From Arachidicoccus rhizosphaerae (GTDB taxonomy: Bacteria > Bacteroidota > Bacteroidia > Chitinophagales > Chitinophagaceae), in contig NZ_FNQY01000010.1 of the NCBI RefSeq assembly GCF_900107765.1, positions 62,001-126,000 on the forward strand: a stretch of DNA of 64,000 nucleotides, written 5' to 3'. A model generated the notes under the pieces. That model did not search any database. It was not told where the DNA came from and saw only the letters and a list, made by a program, of their open reading frames with translations. The translations under genes and the position numbers were made by a program. Each line of letters begins with the position of its first letter. Position 1 is the stretch's first letter. This document shows, in pieces, positions 17,130 through 26,126 of the stretch.

Positions 17130-17246
17130 CAAGGCCTTTTTTCAACAGCTGAGACTCCGTCATTTTTCTAGAGATTTTGACAGTCCCCGCAATTTAAATC
17201 AATCATCTACTCCCCTTTTTAATTCTTTATAATTAAATCAGAAGAT

Positions 17247-17528
17247 ATGTCCGAATTTTCCATCAACGATGCCATGAAAAATTTTATGCAAAAGAGCCGT
17301 CTTAAAAACGGTCTGAAATCTGCTGCCATTGAACAGGTCTGGCAAGAAATCATGGGAGAAGTTATTGCCAAATACACCACTAAATTGCAAATTATCAACC
17401 AAAAATTATTTATCACCACCAGTAACGGCCCTTTAAAAAACGAACTGATGTTTCAAAAAGGGTTAATCATTGAAAGGATAAATGAAAAAATGGGACCCGG
17501 TACCATTTCCGAAGTGGTCATCAACTAA
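17247..17528 (+). CDS. DUF721/DciA-like small protein
   Basis: This 93-residue protein shows the DUF721 pattern: IEQVWQEIMGEVIAKYTTKL followed by a beta strand and LKNELMFQKGLIIERINEK (family LxxELxxxxxxLxxxLN). Some proteobacterial members (DciA) load the replicative helicase DnaB; whether that applies to this short Bacteroidota form is inference. It lies 117 bases after ribE and ends at a bidirectional terminator. The reading frame has good codon use and no signal peptide. Confidence 0.75.
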   Translation: MSEFSINDAMKNFMQKSRLKNGLKSAAIEQVWQEIMGEVIAKYTTKLQIINQKLFITTSNGPLKNELMFQKGLIIERINEKMGPGTISEVVIN

Positions 17529-17555
17529 TCATCATTGCCAAAGCATAAATGGTAA

Positions 17556-17612
17556 ATAAAAAAGAACAGCAGTTTCTGGTCATGTGTACCATGGAACTGC
17601 TGTTCTTTTTTG
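17556..17612. terminator. bidirectional terminator
   Basis: AAAGAACAGCAGTT (17561-17574) pairs perfectly with AACTGCTGTTCTTT (17595-17608). A-runs and T-runs flank it, so both strands can terminate. It lies between the convergent DUF721 gene and the CNNM/CBS gene. Confidence 0.88.
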
Positions 17613-17664
17613 ATGCGGGATTATATTGGAACCAGCAAAAAGTCCGGTCTTAGCTTCATTGTTG

Positions 17665-19026
17665 CTATTTATCTTCTTCCTGTGGCAGCGAGGTCTCGGG
17701 GAGTAATCTTAAGCGCACCTTTTCAACGGAACTTCTGTACATTTTAAGAATGGTGATTTCATAGCCATCCTGGTGCAGCACCTCCCCTTCCACCGGAACG
17801 CTGCCATGTCTGAAGGTAATCAGCCCGGATAAGGTAGAATAATCATCCTCCCCATCCGGAGGGAACGGCCTCGGTAAGAATTCATTGATATCTTCCAGCG
17901 TCTCGTGAGACTGCACCAAAAAGCTACCATCAGGTTGCTCTACTACAATCGGTAGTTCTGCATCATGTTCATCCTGTATATCGCCTACGAGTTCTTCTAA
18001 GATATCCTCCATGGTAACAATACCAGCCAGATCACCATACTCATCCGTCACAACGGCAATCTGCAGGTGATCTTTCTGAAAGGACTTTAAAATATCTTTA
18101 ATCTTCATAGAATCCGGAATATAGAACACCGGACGCAGGATTTTTTTAATATCCCGATTCTTACCTGCATTAACGAACTGTAAAATATCTTTTACGGTCA
18201 AAATGCCCACCAGTTCGTCCAGAGAGTTTTTATAGACCGGATAACGGGAATACCCTTCAGCGACCACCGTATTGACAATTTCATCAAAACTGGCATCGAT
18301 ATCCAGCGCTACGATATCCTTTCTGTGTGTCAGAATCTCTCTAACCCTTCTGGAGTCAAAGTCAAATACGTTATTAATCAATTCCCTTTCAGAATCTTCA
18401 ATAGCTCCTCCTTCCTCACTTTCCGTGATAATCATTTTAATCTCCTCCTCGGTATGGATATCCTGTTCCTTGACCGGAGAAATACCAAAAGCCTTTAATA
18501 TCAGGTTTGCCATGGCATTCAACAGTAATATAAAGGGCCGGAAAATAAAGTAGAATATCCGAAGCGGAACAGCCACCAGCAGTGTTGTCTGCGGGGCCTT
18601 GCGTATGGCGATAGATTTCGGGGCTAACTCTCCGAAAACAATATGCAGGACAGTAATCAGCACAAATGCAAGGACAATTGCAATTTTGCTGGCTGTAGGC
18701 GTGCTTAAATCCACAGAGAAAAGATGGAAAAACTTAACCACCACGCCAGTCATTACGCTCTCTCCCACCCAACCCAGGCCTAGAGAAGCGAGCGTAACCC
18801 CTAACTGGGTTGCGGCCAGATAATTATCCAAATTATTGGTGACAATACGTGCCGTATTGACCAGTTTTTGGGAGGCGCCTTTTGTAGTAGAAATCTGGGA
18901 GGAACGAACTTTAACGATAGCAAATTCAGCAGCAACGAAAAAACCATTTAATAGAACCAGGAAAATGGTTAGTATTATTTTTAAAATGTCAACGGACTCA
19001 GAAGCCGGAGGTATATCAGAAATCAT
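17665..19026 (-). CDS. CNNM/HlyC-CorC family membrane protein with CBS domains
   Basis: This 453-residue protein has the order DUF21 (CNNM) transmembrane domain (about 1-200, with helices such as IILTIFLVLLNGFFVAAEFA and IAIVLAFVLITVLHIVFGEL). Next comes a pair of CBS domains (about 215-345; SRYPVYKNSLDELVGILTVK and VVTDEYGDLAGIVTMEDILE), then a C-terminal CorC_HlyC domain. Family members are implicated in Mg2+/Co2+ export; the Bacteroidota gliding protein GldE belongs to the same family, so the exact role is open. It is transcribed alone on the minus strand from the region before 19027. Confidence 0.88.
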   Translation of the reverse strand: MISDIPPASESVDILKIILTIFLVLLNGFFVAAEFAIVKVRSSQISTTKGASQKLVNTARIVTNNLDNYLAATQLGVTLASLGLGWVGESVMTGVVVKFFHLFSVDLSTPTASKIAIVLAFVLITVLHIVFGELAPKSIAIRKAPQTTLLVAVPLRIFYFIFRPFILLLNAMANLILKAFGISPVKEQDIHTEEEIKMIITESEEGGAIEDSERELINNVFDFDSRRVREILTHRKDIVALDIDASFDEIVNTVVAEGYSRYPVYKNSLDELVGILTVKDILQFVNAGKNRDIKKILRPVFYIPDSMKIKDILKSFQKDHLQIAVVTDEYGDLAGIVTMEDILEELVGDIQDEHDAELPIVVEQPDGSFLVQSHETLEDINEFLPRPFPPDGEDDYSTLSGLITFRHGSVPVEGEVLHQDGYEITILKMYRSSVEKVRLRLLPETSLPQEEDK

Positions 19027-19355
19027 TTTTTTAAGTCATGTGAATAAATACAATATTACAGAAATTGCGCCAGACTCGAAAAAAAATTTGGTTAAACAGT
19101 TGTATTTTTTAGGCAATCCCTCTAAAAAAGACCGGTAAACGGCAAAAAACTACCATTTCCGGTCTTTAAATTCCTTATATTAAGGGGATTCAGCCCCCTC
19201 ATAGTTTCAAAAATGCTCATCAATAACCGGATAAATAATTATCAGATGCTTTTTTTAGCCGGCCTCTGATTATCCATATCGCCTGATTAAATTCAACAAC
19301 TAACATTATTAATTGATAATCAATTTACAAGCCATAACTAACGCTTATTATTTAC
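19027..19355. other. 329-base intergenic region with a minus-strand terminator
   Basis: No gene is seen. The region must hold the promoter of the CNNM/CBS gene, but no clear TAnnTTTG was found. It contains the terminator hairpin at 19121-19170, which would end minus-strand transcripts coming from the cca/pRiA4b-like genes. Confidence 0.55.
19121..19170 (-). terminator. terminator after the pRiA4b ORF-3-like gene
   Basis: AAAGACCGG (19127-19135) pairs with CCGGTCTTT (19159-19167) across a 23-base loop. On the minus strand the stem is followed by a T-run (complement of 19124-19129). Confidence 0.65.
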
Positions 19356-19925
19356 CTACAACTCCTCTGCGTAATCATCTGAGCCGTCCGCCTGGTCATC
19401 ATCCTGCTGTTCGTCCGGATCCTCCCCTTCATTTTCATAACCATCCGCGCCTTTTTCCAGATCATATTTCTCCTCAATATCCATAAACTGATCAGAGAGT
19501 ATATTTTTATTACCATATTGTTGCGGGCCCACCCCTTCTGTTCTGCTGATGTAAGGATATTCCTTTCTGGAATCAGCATCCTTATTCACCCCAATCAACT
19601 CAATTAAAAAAATCCAGTTTTTATCAAAATCGTACTCATAGATAAAATGCTGATTGGTATTTTTAATCTCTGTACTAATCTGGGTTTCAGACATAATCAA
19701 GGGCTCGACCTTATAAGGGATGTCATATTTTTCCAAAGAAATCTGCCGGCCTCTTTGCCAGTTTTCATTACTTCTGTAAAATGTCGCCTGATGCTTGTTG
19801 TCAAATCCGTACGCCTTCAAAATACAGGCATGCAACTCCAGAAATACCTGAGAAGTCTTAATGACAATATCCCGGTAAATACCATTATCTTCTTCTACAT
19901 AAACCCTGAACTTCAATACGGCCAT
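19356..19925 (-). CDS. plasmid pRiA4b ORF-3-like protein
   Basis: This 189-residue protein has the pRiA4b ORF-3 fold pattern (Pfam PF07929): KFRVYVEEDNGIYRDIVI, then LELHACILKAYGFDNKHQAT and HFIYEYDFDKNWIFLIEL (family YxYDFGDxWxH). The function of the family is unknown. The C-terminus (about 150-189) is extremely acidic (repeated D and E), possibly disordered. It lies about 210 bases after cca on the same strand and before a terminator, so cotranscription is plausible. The domain is often found on plasmids and as a passenger of IS elements, but no mobile-element remnant was seen here. Confidence 0.8.
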   Translation of the reverse strand: MAVLKFRVYVEEDNGIYRDIVIKTSQVFLELHACILKAYGFDNKHQATFYRSNENWQRGRQISLEKYDIPYKVEPLIMSETQISTEIKNTNQHFIYEYDFDKNWIFLIELIGVNKDADSRKEYPYISRTEGVGPQQYGNKNILSDQFMDIEEKYDLEKGADGYENEGEDPDEQQDDDQADGSDDYAEEL

Positions 19926-20136
19926 AAAATGATTTTAAATAGTCAATTTGATGAAAAACTGCGCCAAAAAACTGCGAATATAAAATGGAAGAACGATATT
20001 AAGACTAAGATAAAAAAAAATAGCTGTAGTCTGCTTCCCGCCAGATAAACAATAATTAAGCGTTCCGGTATTCTCATAGCTTGTATCAAAAAACCGGCCG
20101 AAAAAGTTGCTGCCCGCATCCCTATCCCTGGCCAGG

Positions 20137-21699
20137 CTATAAGGGCCCGTTTGCATCCGCCTGGGATCCGGAAGACGGCTGATCCTTATGTGCCGACTCC
20201 TGCATAGCAGCTTCTAATTGCGCTTTTGCCTGCGCCTTTATTTTATCCTGTTGCTGCGGATCTCCGCTGAGCTCAAGACCGATTTCCCGTCCCTTATCCA
20301 GCATTAACTGATAGGCTGCCTCAAAATTGCCGGCAATGATTCCTTCAATAATAGATTCTCTAATATGATCTTTTATGATGCCCACTTCGCGACTGGGCGA
20401 GATACCAAAGGTCTGCATGATCAAATCTCCTGAGATCGGCGGTTGCCAGTTGCGCATCTGATCGGCCTGTTCAACCTCAATCATTCTTTGACGCACCAGC
20501 TCAAAATTTGCCTTGAAACGCTTCACCTTCATCACATTCTTACTGGTGATATCTGCCTCACAAAGCGTCATTAAATCGTCGGTCTGCTCCGCAGCATCAA
20601 AGAGTAACCTTCTGATTGCACTGTCTGTAATATTTTCTTTGGTCAGGCTAACAGGCCGCATATGCAGGCCCACCAGTTTCTGAACGTAACGCATCTTTTC
20701 ATTTAAGGGGAGCTTCAGCTGCCCAAAAATCTTCGGGATCATTTTAGCGCCGACCAGTTCATGTCCGTGGAAAGTCCAGCCATGCCCTTTTTCAAAGCGC
20801 TTGGTGGCTGGCTTGCCAATATCATGAAGCAGGGCTGCCCATCGCAGCCATAGATCTTTCGTATGCGGTACGATATTATCTAAAACCTGAATGCTATGAT
20901 AAAAATTATCCTTATGTCCTATTCCGTCCAGATTCTCCGCCCCTGCCATGGCGCTAAGCTGCGGGAAGAACAAATCTAATAAGCCTGTCTGGAAAAGCAA
21001 ATCCCAACCAATGGACGGCTTTTTGGCCATCATGATCTTATTGAGCTCATCAGCTATTCGTTCTTTTGAAACAATCTTAATTCTGTCCTTTTCTTTTTTA
21101 ATTCCGCTGAGACTCGATTCTTCAATCGTAAATTGAAGCTGGGTCGCAAACCGGATGGCCCTGAGCATCCTTAAAGGGTCATCACTAAAAGTATGAGCCG
21201 GCTCCAGGGGTGTTCGGATAATCTTAAATTTCAAATCCGTCAACCCATTAAAGGGATCCTGAACCTGCCCCGCTGACGGATCTTTAAGACTCAGTCTGGT
21301 ATACAAAGTGTTAATGGTAAAATCACGGCGATCCAGATCATCTTGTAGGTTCCCTTTCTCCACTTCCGGTTTACGGCTGTTTTCCTGGTAGCTCTCTTTT
21401 CTGGCGCCTACAAACTCTAATTCCAGGTCAGGTAATTTAATTTGCGCCGTACCATAGGTTTTAAATAAAGAAACCGGAGGCTTCGGGTGGAATCTTTCTG
21501 CAATTTGCCGGGCCAGGTCCAAACCGTCGCCCACCGTCATGATATCGATATCTTTGGTTGGCCGCCCCAGCAACTTATCTCTTACATAACCACCAATCAG
21601 GTAGACCTCCATCCCCAGTTCGTCAGCGGTGGCTGCAATCTTGTTAAAGACAAACTGTTCTCTAGGTGATACTGGAAAGTCAAAATCCATTCGATTCAT
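20137..21699 (-). CDS. cca: CCA-adding tRNA nucleotidyltransferase with HD domain
   Basis: This 520-residue class II nucleotidyltransferase adds or repairs the 3' CCA of tRNA. The head domain carries the GG motif (LIGGYVRDKLLGRPTKD, with catalytic D50 and D52 in KDIDI), RRDFTINTLY and the motif SDDPLRMLRAIRFATQL. An HD phosphohydrolase segment follows (LLHDIGKPATK, then HGWTFHGHE). The C-terminal tail from about 480 is Gln/Ala-rich and low complexity. No encoded CCA is present in any of the four tRNA genes at 46.4-46.9 kb, so this enzyme is needed to mature them. The start is at 21699 or 21690; the first ATG is used. Confidence 0.92.
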   Translation of the reverse strand: MNRMDFDFPVSPREQFVFNKIAATADELGMEVYLIGGYVRDKLLGRPTKDIDIMTVGDGLDLARQIAERFHPKPPVSLFKTYGTAQIKLPDLELEFVGARKESYQENSRKPEVEKGNLQDDLDRRDFTINTLYTRLSLKDPSAGQVQDPFNGLTDLKFKIIRTPLEPAHTFSDDPLRMLRAIRFATQLQFTIEESSLSGIKKEKDRIKIVSKERIADELNKIMMAKKPSIGWDLLFQTGLLDLFFPQLSAMAGAENLDGIGHKDNFYHSIQVLDNIVPHTKDLWLRWAALLHDIGKPATKRFEKGHGWTFHGHELVGAKMIPKIFGQLKLPLNEKMRYVQKLVGLHMRPVSLTKENITDSAIRRLLFDAAEQTDDLMTLCEADITSKNVMKVKRFKANFELVRQRMIEVEQADQMRNWQPPISGDLIMQTFGISPSREVGIIKDHIRESIIEGIIAGNFEAAYQLMLDKGREIGLELSGDPQQQDKIKAQAKAQLEAAMQESAHKDQPSSGSQADANGPL

Positions 21700-21814
21700 A
21701 AATAAAAATTATAATTGATTATTGTAAAACAATTATAATCAGTAGGTTAAATACAAACTCTTTATTGATGGCAGGTCAATTAATATGCTTATGCCCTTTA
21801 TAACGTAACGTGTA

Positions 21815-22639
21815 CTATTTATTTGATGTATCCGCAAATTTCACCTCAAAGCTATGATCCCAGTTTTTACCGGTAATCACAAAATTGCCCGTGGCTTTAT
21901 TAAAGGCGATCCCGTTGAGCACATCATCTTTATTTTGCTGGAAACCGTTTTTCTTCCGGATATCGGATAAATCAAAGGTGGCCACCACCTTACTGGTCGC
22001 CGGATCAATTTTTACGATATTATCCGTCTGCCAGACATTGGCATAAATAAAACCATCTACATACTCGAGCTCATTAATCTGGGAAAGCGGACCGTAATCA
22101 TTTTGAATATTAAGCGTCTTAATAATTGAAAAATCTGCGGGATTGATATAATAGATATGGCTGCTGCCATCACTAATAATCAGCTGCTGACCGTCTGTGG
22201 TCATCCCCCAGCCTTCATTAGGCCAGGTCAGCTGTCCTGTTTTTTTAAAGGTCGTCGCGTCATATACATACACCACATGCTGCTGCCAGGTCATCTGATA
22301 AATTTTCCCGTTCAGTTCACTGATGCCTTCGCCAAAATCATCCTTGCCTAATTTTACTTCCTGGTAAACCTTCCCGGTCGCTAAATCATAACTGAAAAGC
22401 CGGCTTTTATTGGGCTCGCCTGCACTTTCATAGGCGGTATCTCCTTTTAGATAAAACCCTTCCGTAAATGCAGTCGGATCATGCGCAAAGACTTTTACAA
22501 CCGTATAATCTGCCGCAGCGGCGTTGCCACTGCCGTTATCCGCACTATTATTGTTATTGTTTGAATCAGAACTGCCACTATTGCCGCAGGCTGCTGCCAG
22601 GATAAATAAAGGCAAAACCATGTATTTTTTAACGAGCAT
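21815..22639 (-). CDS. glutaminyl-peptide cyclotransferase, lipoprotein
   Basis: This 274-residue lipoprotein has its lipobox LAAAC ending at C18, followed by a Ser/Asn-rich linker. The rest is a plant-type (beta-propeller) glutamine cyclotransferase. Family stretches are HDPTAFTEGFYLKGDTAYES, KLGKDDFGEGISELNGKIYQ, EGWGMTTDGQQLIISDGS and INELEYVDGFIYANVWQTD, and the closing segment DVLNGIAFNKATGNFVITGK is also typical. It forms pyroglutamate at the N-termini of exported proteins; in Bacteroidota this matters because many signal-peptidase products begin with Gln. It is transcribed alone on the minus strand. Confidence 0.88.
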   Translation of the reverse strand: MLVKKYMVLPLFILAAACGNSGSSDSNNNNNSADNGSGNAAAADYTVVKVFAHDPTAFTEGFYLKGDTAYESAGEPNKSRLFSYDLATGKVYQEVKLGKDDFGEGISELNGKIYQMTWQQHVVYVYDATTFKKTGQLTWPNEGWGMTTDGQQLIISDGSSHIYYINPADFSIIKTLNIQNDYGPLSQINELEYVDGFIYANVWQTDNIVKIDPATSKVVATFDLSDIRKKNGFQQNKDDVLNGIAFNKATGNFVITGKNWDHSFEVKFADTSNK

Positions 22640-22841
22640 TACTTTTTTGTTTTTTTCGAACCTGAACCAGCTTTACCACCTGGCACCATTCAGGAGCGCT
22701 AAATTCAGGATATTTCCCAAGGATTCCAAAATTATATCATATCATCTGAATAACCTTACATGCGGACTCGGCTTTCTTTATAATGGGGACGACTTTAACA
22801 AATAATCATCTAAATGGACTTACTGTTGGCTGAAAAGGAAT

Positions 22842-23369
22842 TTACCGGTCATATTCACTGATCTCGGACTCAGGAGCACTTTGATTGCTTTTGAGCGGTT
22901 CCGTTATCTCAGGCTTCGGTACTTCCTCTACCTTAACCCGGGTAATGCCGGCACCACTCAGAAAATGTATGGACTGTGCCGCAGCGATGGACAGGTCAAT
23001 CACCCTTCCTTTACTGGCCATGTTGGGATGCATCCTGTCATTAATAAAGACCGTAACCGAACGGCCATTGGATAACCTGGTTACCTTAACCCAGGTGCGG
23101 AGCTTAAAAAAATTACTGGCAGCCGTATACTTATCATTATGATAGCGGGTTCCGATGGCCGTTTTTGTCCCCTCCAGACTCCGGCTGTAATGCGTTGCCT
23201 TCCCGTAAACCATTTTTCTGCCATCATCTGTTTTGGTAACCCGGATGGATTTACTGACAGACTGGGCATACAGTTTAGATGAACCAACCGGAACCAGTAA
23301 ACCAAGACCAGCGAACAGTAAACCAAAAACAAATGCCCTGCCAGAGAGCCGGACGCACTGGGCCTTCAT
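22842..23369 (-). CDS. RlpA-like double-psi beta-barrel lytic transglycosylase
   Basis: Starting at ATG 23369 (175 residues) gives a normal signal peptide (FVFGLLFAGLGLLVPVGSS then LYAQ). The longer frame from 23513 would place 48 polar residues in front of it, so I reject that start. The mature part is a double-psi beta-barrel with the RlpA signatures ATHYSRSLEGTKTAIGTRY, YTAASNFFKLRTWVKV, VFINDRMHPN and GRVIDLSIAAAQ. The conserved Asp of INDR is present. RlpA proteins cleave denuded peptidoglycan at the septum. No SPOR domain is present; the C-terminus is a short Pro/Glu/Ser tail. Confidence 0.87.
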   Translation of the reverse strand: MKAQCVRLSGRAFVFGLLFAGLGLLVPVGSSKLYAQSVSKSIRVTKTDDGRKMVYGKATHYSRSLEGTKTAIGTRYHNDKYTAASNFFKLRTWVKVTRLSNGRSVTVFINDRMHPNMASKGRVIDLSIAAAQSIHFLSGAGITRVKVEEVPKPEITEPLKSNQSAPESEISEYDR

Positions 23370-23704
23370 CTCAATACAGTCCATATCGTTATAAGTCGCT
23401 GGCACACAAAAATTAAAACCCCTATACATCTTTTTGAATTGCGTGAGGATCTTATTTAAAGATTGCGCCTTTTTTGCAGGGCAGATAAGAGAATTGCTTC
23501 GTTTTCTGGTCATGCGAATTTAAGTATAACTACAACTTTGATATAGGGCATCAACAAGAATGAAGGGTGGTCATCTTCTCTTTAGCTGCCTTTGTCAAAT
23601 TAATGTTTATCTTTAATCTGAATATTAATTCTGTTTTTCAAGCCAATATAAAATTAAAGGAATCACCGTCCATAGTGTCCATTTGTTTTTCATATTATAA
23701 CCGT

Positions 23705-24565
23705 ATGTATTTATTTCTTTTAAAGCCCATGTACCGACTTAAGGAAATACCCCATCCTTATGATTCAAAACCGGCCACTATTATTAAAAAATGTGCCAAA
23801 CACATCCGTCTTACCTGCCTGGCTTATCAAAAGACTACGACTTTTTCAAAAACGGTAATTTCACTGATTATCATGACATTATCTATTCCCCTGCATCCCT
23901 TAAATGCCCAAACATACAAAATAAATAAATATGGCCTTCAACTAATTAAAGATTGGAGTGGCTACCAGACGCGCATTAAAATGGATTCGGACCTGGCGCT
24001 GATGCCCCTAGACAGCCTGATTCCCGATTTAAAAACTGATTTCGTGTATGCTACGAAAAATAATTTTACGCATACGATTCTCTATCAGCGTCCAAGAGCT
24101 TATCTAAGAAAGCCTGCGGCACTGGCCTTACAAAAAATAGCGCAACAGTTGCGGCCCTTAGGCTATGGTCTGCTGATCTATGATGCCTATAGACCCTATA
24201 ATGTAACGGAAAAGATGTGGCAGGTGGTACCTGATAATCGTTATGCCGCCGACCCTAAACATGGCAGCGGGCATAACAAGGGTATCTCAGTTGATCTGAG
24301 TTTATATAGTCTCCAGACAGGCAAGGCGGTTCCCATGCCTACGGAATTTGACAATTTTACCAGCAAGGCCCACCAGGGTTATCAAAACCTTCCAGATAGT
24401 ATCATTAAAAACCGGGCACTGCTTAAAAAATTTATGGAAGCAGGAGGCTTTAGCCCGCTGAGTACAGAGTGGTGGCATTTTAGTTATCCAAACAAAACCT
24501 CCAGGGGCCATCCATATTTACTGATGGATCTGAATTTTGACGCATTGAGCGGTCAAAAGCAATAA
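23705..24565 (+). CDS. D-alanyl-D-alanine dipeptidase, VanX type (M15D)
   Basis: This exported zinc dipeptidase should cleave D-Ala-D-Ala. The zinc ligands are in SGHNKGISVDLSL (SxHxxGxAxD; His encoded at 24272-24274, Asp at 24293-24295) and the C-terminal EWWHF (His at 24476-24478, catalytic Glu at 24467-24469). LRPLGYGLLIYDAYRP carries the conserved Arg. A hydrophobic export segment (VISLIIMTLSIPLHPLNAQ) precedes the domain. The frame is open from 23567, and ATG 23705 or 23729 are better starts, although both leave a long n-region. No VanR/S/H/A genes are nearby, so a role in peptidoglycan recycling rather than glycopeptide resistance is more likely (inference). Confidence 0.85.
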   Translation: MYLFLLKPMYRLKEIPHPYDSKPATIIKKCAKHIRLTCLAYQKTTTFSKTVISLIIMTLSIPLHPLNAQTYKINKYGLQLIKDWSGYQTRIKMDSDLALMPLDSLIPDLKTDFVYATKNNFTHTILYQRPRAYLRKPAALALQKIAQQLRPLGYGLLIYDAYRPYNVTEKMWQVVPDNRYAADPKHGSGHNKGISVDLSLYSLQTGKAVPMPTEFDNFTSKAHQGYQNLPDSIIKNRALLKKFMEAGGFSPLSTEWWHFSYPNKTSRGHPYLLMDLNFDALSGQKQ

Positions 24566-24739
24566 CAAGACTTCAAAACATATATTATCCATTGATTTTA
24601 TGAATGATATATAAATAACCGTCCTATAATCCATCCTACAGCCCTTTGATTCTTTCTGCTTCCGCGGCACCCTTTTAAACTTCCTACGTTAATACTTATC
24701 CAAAGCTTGTTAATAAACTAACACGTGTTCAAAAGATTT

Positions 24740-24770
24740 TTTGAATTCAGGTTGGTGCTGCCTATCTTTG
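24740..24770 (+). promoter_or_regulatory. C1-peptidase promoter (TTTG-N19-TATCTTTG)
   Basis: TTTG (24740-24743) and TATCTTTG (24763-24770) are exactly 19 bases apart, an ideal Bacteroidota primary-sigma promoter. Transcription should start near 24777, about 150 bases before the ATG. Confidence 0.82.
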
Positions 24771-24777
24771 GCAACCT

Positions 24778-24812
24778 AACCCCGGTTAAATTTAGCCAGG
24801 GTTCGTTTTTTT
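24778..24812 (+). terminator. terminator-like hairpin at the 5' end of the C1-peptidase transcript
   Basis: AACCC (24778-24782) and GGTT (24784-24787) pair with AGCC (24794-24797) and GGGTT (24799-24803), with one C-A mismatch and loop AAATTT. CG and seven Ts (24806-24812) follow. It has the form of an intrinsic terminator but sits at the predicted transcription start, so it may be an attenuator or a 5'-protecting hairpin. Confidence 0.5.
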
Positions 24813-24929
24813 GCGATAAAGAGATCTGAGCCGCTTAGCTGCGCCCTACAGTACAATGTAATCAAAGCAGCGCTTTGTATCCAGGCAAAGGAACAAAACA
24901 ATTATTTCTAAAACCAATTAAACGAAACA

Positions 24930-26126
24930 ATGAAAAGAACGCTTCTTTCAGCTTTTGCAGTCCTGGTTACTGTATCTATGGCGACTGCACAGGTGAATCT
25001 GGTCAAAAAAGCGAGTGAAAATGCAACAGATGCGGCAAAGCAAGGATTTCAATTTACAAATGTAATTGACCTGTCTACTACACCTGTAGAAAACCAGGGT
25101 TCTTCAGGAACCTGCTGGAGTTATTCAGCGAACTCCTTCCTGGAATCAGAAATGATTAAAAACGGTCAGGCTCCCGTCCATCTGTCTAAAATCTATACCG
25201 TACGTAATGCCTATATGGAAAAGGCGGAAGCCTATGTGCTGATGCAAGGCGGTCTGAGCTGGGGCGATGGTGGAGAAGGCCATGATGTGATCAATATGTA
25301 CGCTAAATACGGTACTCTTCCGGAATCAGACTATACTGGTCTGGTCAACGGCAAACAGATCAACCAGTTTGGTCCCATGCAAAAAAAGCTGAAAGCTTTA
25401 TTGGATTCTGTTGTAGCGACCAAAGGTCAGATCGATCCGGCAGCCTGGAGAGCAGAATTTAAAAAGATCCTGGACGACAGCCTGGGAGCCGTTCCGGCTT
25501 CTTTCCAGTATAAAGGCAAGACGTATACACCTGAGACTTTTGCAAAAGAGGTAGCTCACCTGGATGCAGATAATTATATTGAATTTATCTCACAGACCTC
25601 TACTCCTTATTATAAAAAAGCCATGATGATGGCTTCCGATAACTGGGCTTTTCAATGGGATTACAATATTACCCCGACAGATATGACCGATGTTATCGAC
25701 AATGCCCTTAAAAACGGTTATACGGTGGGCTGGGGCGCTGACGTATCTGAGCCTTATTTTAGCTGGCCGAACGGGGTCGCCTTTGTACCTAAAAATGCAG
25801 AAGAGCTGGAAGGCAAAAAACTGACCCGCGATGAAAAATCTGCTATTTATAATGGGGACCGCACTGAACTGGTGATCACTCCGGAAAACCGTCAACAAGG
25901 ACTGGAAGATTACACCACCACCGATGATCATGGAATGCATATTGTAGGTATGGCTAAAGATCAGGATGGCAAAGAATTTTATATCGTTAAAAACTCCTGG
26001 GGTACCAAGAACGACTATAAAGGTTTCTTATATGTATCCAAAGCCTATGTACAATATAAAACCACTTCTTTACTGGTCAACAAAAAATCCGTTCCTAAAA
26101 ACCTGGCAAAGAAAATCAGTATGTAA
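24930..26126 (+). CDS. C1-family peptidase (aminopeptidase C/bleomycin hydrolase-like), exported
   Basis: This 398-residue papain-fold cysteine peptidase has a signal peptide (MKRTLLSAFAVLVTVSMATA). The catalytic residues are C62 in NQGSSGTCWSYS with the oxyanion Gln before it, H337 in DDHGMHIVG, and N355 in VKNSWGT. The order and spacing match aminopeptidase C/bleomycin hydrolase rather than classic papain proenzymes. The family is normally cytoplasmic, but the signal peptide here, as in other Bacteroidota, sends it to the periplasm, where it would trim peptides. It has its own strong promoter and terminator and is monocistronic. Confidence 0.9.
   Translation: MKRTLLSAFAVLVTVSMATAQVNLVKKASENATDAAKQGFQFTNVIDLSTTPVENQGSSGTCWSYSANSFLESEMIKNGQAPVHLSKIYTVRNAYMEKAEAYVLMQGGLSWGDGGEGHDVINMYAKYGTLPESDYTGLVNGKQINQFGPMQKKLKALLDSVVATKGQIDPAAWRAEFKKILDDSLGAVPASFQYKGKTYTPETFAKEVAHLDADNYIEFISQTSTPYYKKAMMMASDNWAFQWDYNITPTDMTDVIDNALKNGYTVGWGADVSEPYFSWPNGVAFVPKNAEELEGKKLTRDEKSAIYNGDRTELVITPENRQQGLEDYTTTDDHGMHIVGMAKDQDGKEFYIVKNSWGTKNDYKGFLYVSKAYVQYKTTSLLVNKKSVPKNLAKKISM

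Larger units (their letters stand above)
24566..24929 (+). other. 364-base region with the C1-peptidase promoter and structured leader
   Basis: No gene is seen. The first 170 bases are featureless. A consensus promoter follows (24740-24770), then a hairpin with a 7-T run starting at the predicted +1 (24778-24812), then a leader of about 117 bases holding a short AAAGC/GCTTT hairpin. Confidence 0.6.

Noticed and set aside
19935-20156. Possible 73-residue gene between cca and the pRiA4b-like gene
   Set aside because: It overlaps the cca 3' end and shows no domain or conserved pattern.
23370-23513. Longer N-terminus for the RlpA-like protein
   Set aside because: It would place 48 polar residues before the signal peptide.
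23705-24565. VanX-like dipeptidase as glycopeptide resistance
   Set aside because: No VanH, VanA, VanR or VanS genes are nearby; an exported recycling enzyme is more likely.
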